DNA of 64,000 bases from assembly GCF_034676725.1 (NCBI RefSeq), contig NZ_JAUCBR010000004.1:3252001-3316000 (forward strand), given 5' to 3'. How positions within the stretch are numbered: position 1 is the first letter of the stretch; each line of letters begins with the position of its first letter. Below the pieces are notes generated by a model, which was not told where the DNA came from, did no database searches, and worked only from the letters and a program-made list of their open reading frames with translations. This DNA is from Denitromonas sp. GTDB lineage: Bacteria > Pseudomonadota > Gammaproteobacteria > Burkholderiales > Rhodocyclaceae. This document shows positions 62,479 through 64,000 of this stretch, in pieces. The position numbers and the translations under genes were made by a program.

Positions 62479-62919
62479 CGCAGTCGTTCTCCGTATTTTA
62501 TCTGGCCGCGAGCCTACCTGAGTGTTGCCCGGCCGGTCGATACGATGATCCGCGGCGGCCCGGAAGGGTTGCAAAGTGTTAAATCGTTCGCGCGGCGCCG
62601 CCGGGCGCGAGCCGGGTGACCGGTGAGGCGGGCCCCGCCCGGCGCCAGCCATCTACGCCATTGGGCAAGGCCGGGGTGCCCGGGTGCGCGCCGTGACGCG
62701 CTGGCATGGCGGTGGTGATGTCTTTCGTCGGATCGGGGGCTTGTGTGACGGTGATGTGTGCGTTCACATCTTTGTAATGTTGCTGACAAATAATGGCGGC
62801 GCTCGACGAGGAACGGGCGGACGCCAGAACCGAGGCGCCCCCTGAACTCTTCCAGATGATAGACCGCGACAGCCCGGCGTTGGCCGGGGTGCGGAATTGT
62901 TCTAAACAGGAGATTCTCG
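62479..62919. other. non-coding region before pstS, with a possible Pho box
   Basis: About 440 bases without a supportable gene. At 62773-62790 TTGTAAT and CTGACAA lie 11 bp apart, in the spacing of PhoB half-sites (consensus CTGTNAT). The match is partial. The pstS ribosome site (AGGAGAT) is at 62909. Confidence 0.4.
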
Positions 62920-63960
62920 ATGAAAAAGGCGGCTCTCGCCCTTGCAGTTCTCTCTGCGGCTGCTACCGCTCCGGTGCTGGCTCAGTCCTCGCGCGATTAC
63001 ATCAGCATCGTCGGCTCCTCGACGGTGTATCCGTTTGCCACGGTGGTTGCCGAGCAGTTCGGCAAGGCCACCAAGTTCAAGACCCCGAAGATCGAATCGA
63101 CCGGTTCGGGTGGTGGTATCAAGCTGTTCTGCGCCGGTGTCGGCGTGCAGCATCCGGACATCACCAATTCTTCGCGTGCCATCAAGAAGTCCGAGCTCGA
63201 GCAGTGCGCCGGTAATGGCGTGAAGGAAGTGGTCGAGGTCAAGATCGGCTATGACGGCCTGTCGATTGCCCAGAGCAAGGCTGGCAAGGACATGCAGCTG
63301 ACCCGCAAGGAGGTCTTCCTGGCGCTGGCCAAGCAGGTGCCGAACCCCAACGGCACGCAGACTCTGGTCGACAACCCCTACAAGACCTGGAAGGACGTCA
63401 ATGCCGCCCTGCCGGCGGTCAAGATCGAAGTGCTCGGCCCGCCGCCGACCTCCGGTACCCGCGATGCCTTCGTCGAGCTGGTGATGGATGAAGGCTGCGA
63501 TTCCTTCGACTTCATCAAGGCGATGAAAAAGGCCGACGCCAAGGCCCACAAGGCGGCCTGCCAGACCATTCGCGAAGACGGTGCCTATGTGGAAGCCGGC
63601 GAGAACGACAACCTGATCGTGCAGAAGCTCGAAGCCAATCCCTCGGCGGTCGGCATCTTCGGTTTCAGCTTCCTCGACCAGAACCGCGACAAGGTGCGTG
63701 GCCTGGCGATCGAGGGCGTGCAGCCGGAGTTCGAAACCATCTCGAGCGGTGCCTACCCGGTGTCGCGCCCGCTGTTCTTCTATGTGAAGAAGGCGCACGT
63801 CGAGGTGATTCCGGGGATGAAAGAGTACCTGGGCGAGTTCATCAGCAAGAAAGCCATGGGTGAAGAAGGCTATCTGGCCGAGCGTGGCCTGATTCCGCTG
63901 CCCAAGGACGAGTACATGGCTGTGTCGAAGCGCGTCACTGCCCTCGAAGTCATGAAGTAA
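62920..63960 (+). CDS. pstS: phosphate ABC transporter substrate-binding protein
   Basis: 346 residues: signal peptide (KKAALALAVLSAAATAPVLAQ), then phosphate-binding loops ISIVGSSTVYPFATVVAEQF, ESTGSGGGIKLFCAG and the PPPTSGTRDAFVEL stretch. It captures phosphate in the periplasm for PstCAB, which would be encoded beyond the window. Members of this PstS branch (YVEAGENDNLIVQKLE) are common in betaproteobacteria. Confidence 0.93.
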   Translation: MKKAALALAVLSAAATAPVLAQSSRDYISIVGSSTVYPFATVVAEQFGKATKFKTPKIESTGSGGGIKLFCAGVGVQHPDITNSSRAIKKSELEQCAGNGVKEVVEVKIGYDGLSIAQSKAGKDMQLTRKEVFLALAKQVPNPNGTQTLVDNPYKTWKDVNAALPAVKIEVLGPPPTSGTRDAFVELVMDEGCDSFDFIKAMKKADAKAHKAACQTIREDGAYVEAGENDNLIVQKLEANPSAVGIFGFSFLDQNRDKVRGLAIEGVQPEFETISSGAYPVSRPLFFYVKKAHVEVIPGMKEYLGEFISKKAMGEEGYLAERGLIPLPKDEYMAVSKRVTALEVMK

Positions 63961-63970
63961 GGTAGCATCC

Positions 63971-63999
63971 GCGGGCCGGCGACCCGGTCGCCGGCCCGC
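63971..63999 (+). terminator. GC-rich hairpin after pstS
   Basis: Perfect 13-bp stem (GCGGGCCGGCGAC with GTCGCCGGCCCGC) around a 3-base loop. The window ends before any T-run, so it may be a terminator or an attenuating hairpin that keeps pstS mRNA above the permease genes. Confidence 0.55.
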
Positions 64000-64000
64000 G

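Overview
The window looks like the chromosome of a GC-rich betaproteobacterium, most probably of the Rhodocyclales/Zoogloeaceae type (Thauera, Azoarcus or Denitromonas relatives). This is inferred from gene order (gyrA-serC-pheA-hisC-tyrA-aroA/cmk-rpsA-ihfB-lapA-lapB and thrS-infC-rpmI-rplT-pheS-pheT-ihfA-merR) and from protein character; no database was searched.

Layout. (1) 1-6535: tRNA-Thr and initiator tRNA-Met, then a small integrative element: a ribbon-helix-helix regulator, an excisionase-like protein, a tyrosine integrase and an HD-domain (YhaM-like) gene. An IS21-family element (2675-4769, target duplication CGGGT) splits the HD gene, and an IS3-family element (5340-6535) follows. 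No right attachment site was found, so the element looks decayed. (2) 6573-10573, minus strand: tmRNA, gph, ubiG, an OmpA-family protein and an SAH/MTA-deaminase-like amidohydrolase. (3) 10784-30145, plus strand: gyrA, the serine/aromatic/histidine genes with a fused aroA-cmk, rpsA, ihfB, lapA-lapB, UDP-glucose dehydrogenase, heptose kinase, cysM, a ydbH-ynbE-ydbL envelope operon and a PolB-type exonuclease. (4) 30191-37869: tRNA-Val, the translation operon thrS-infC(ATC start)-rpmI-rplT-pheS-pheT-ihfA-merR, and tRNA-Pro. (5) 37912-43721: accessory region with a 1231-residue TIR-nSTAND-transmembrane-propeller protein, the best candidate for a little-described (perhaps defence) system. It converges on an exported protein of unknown function and a glycine-zipper lipoprotein, with two micro-ORFs upstream of the lipoprotein. 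(6) 43859-57847: pirin, then a long minus-strand catabolic cluster (split transketolase, SDR, TRAP transporter, hydroxyisobutyrate-dehydrogenase-like reductase, AEC transporter, full transketolase, 2-hydroxyacid dehydrogenase, glycerate kinase) with a divergent LysR regulator. (7) 57935-63960: an unusual class-A PBP, a gabD-like gene broken by one in-frame TAA, and pstS.

How the genes work together. Region 3 supplies chorismate-derived amino acids, serine, histidine and cysteine, and envelope precursors. Region 4 couples aminoacyl-tRNA synthetases to initiation factor 3, two ribosomal proteins and IHF. Region 6 reads as uptake and breakdown of an unidentified small hydroxy-acid or sugar acid, with glycerate/hydroxypyruvate chemistry feeding 2-phosphoglycerate into glycolysis. 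Three genes carry visible lesions: the HD gene (IS insertion), dctP (one base short in an A-run in its signal peptide) and gabD (nonsense codon).
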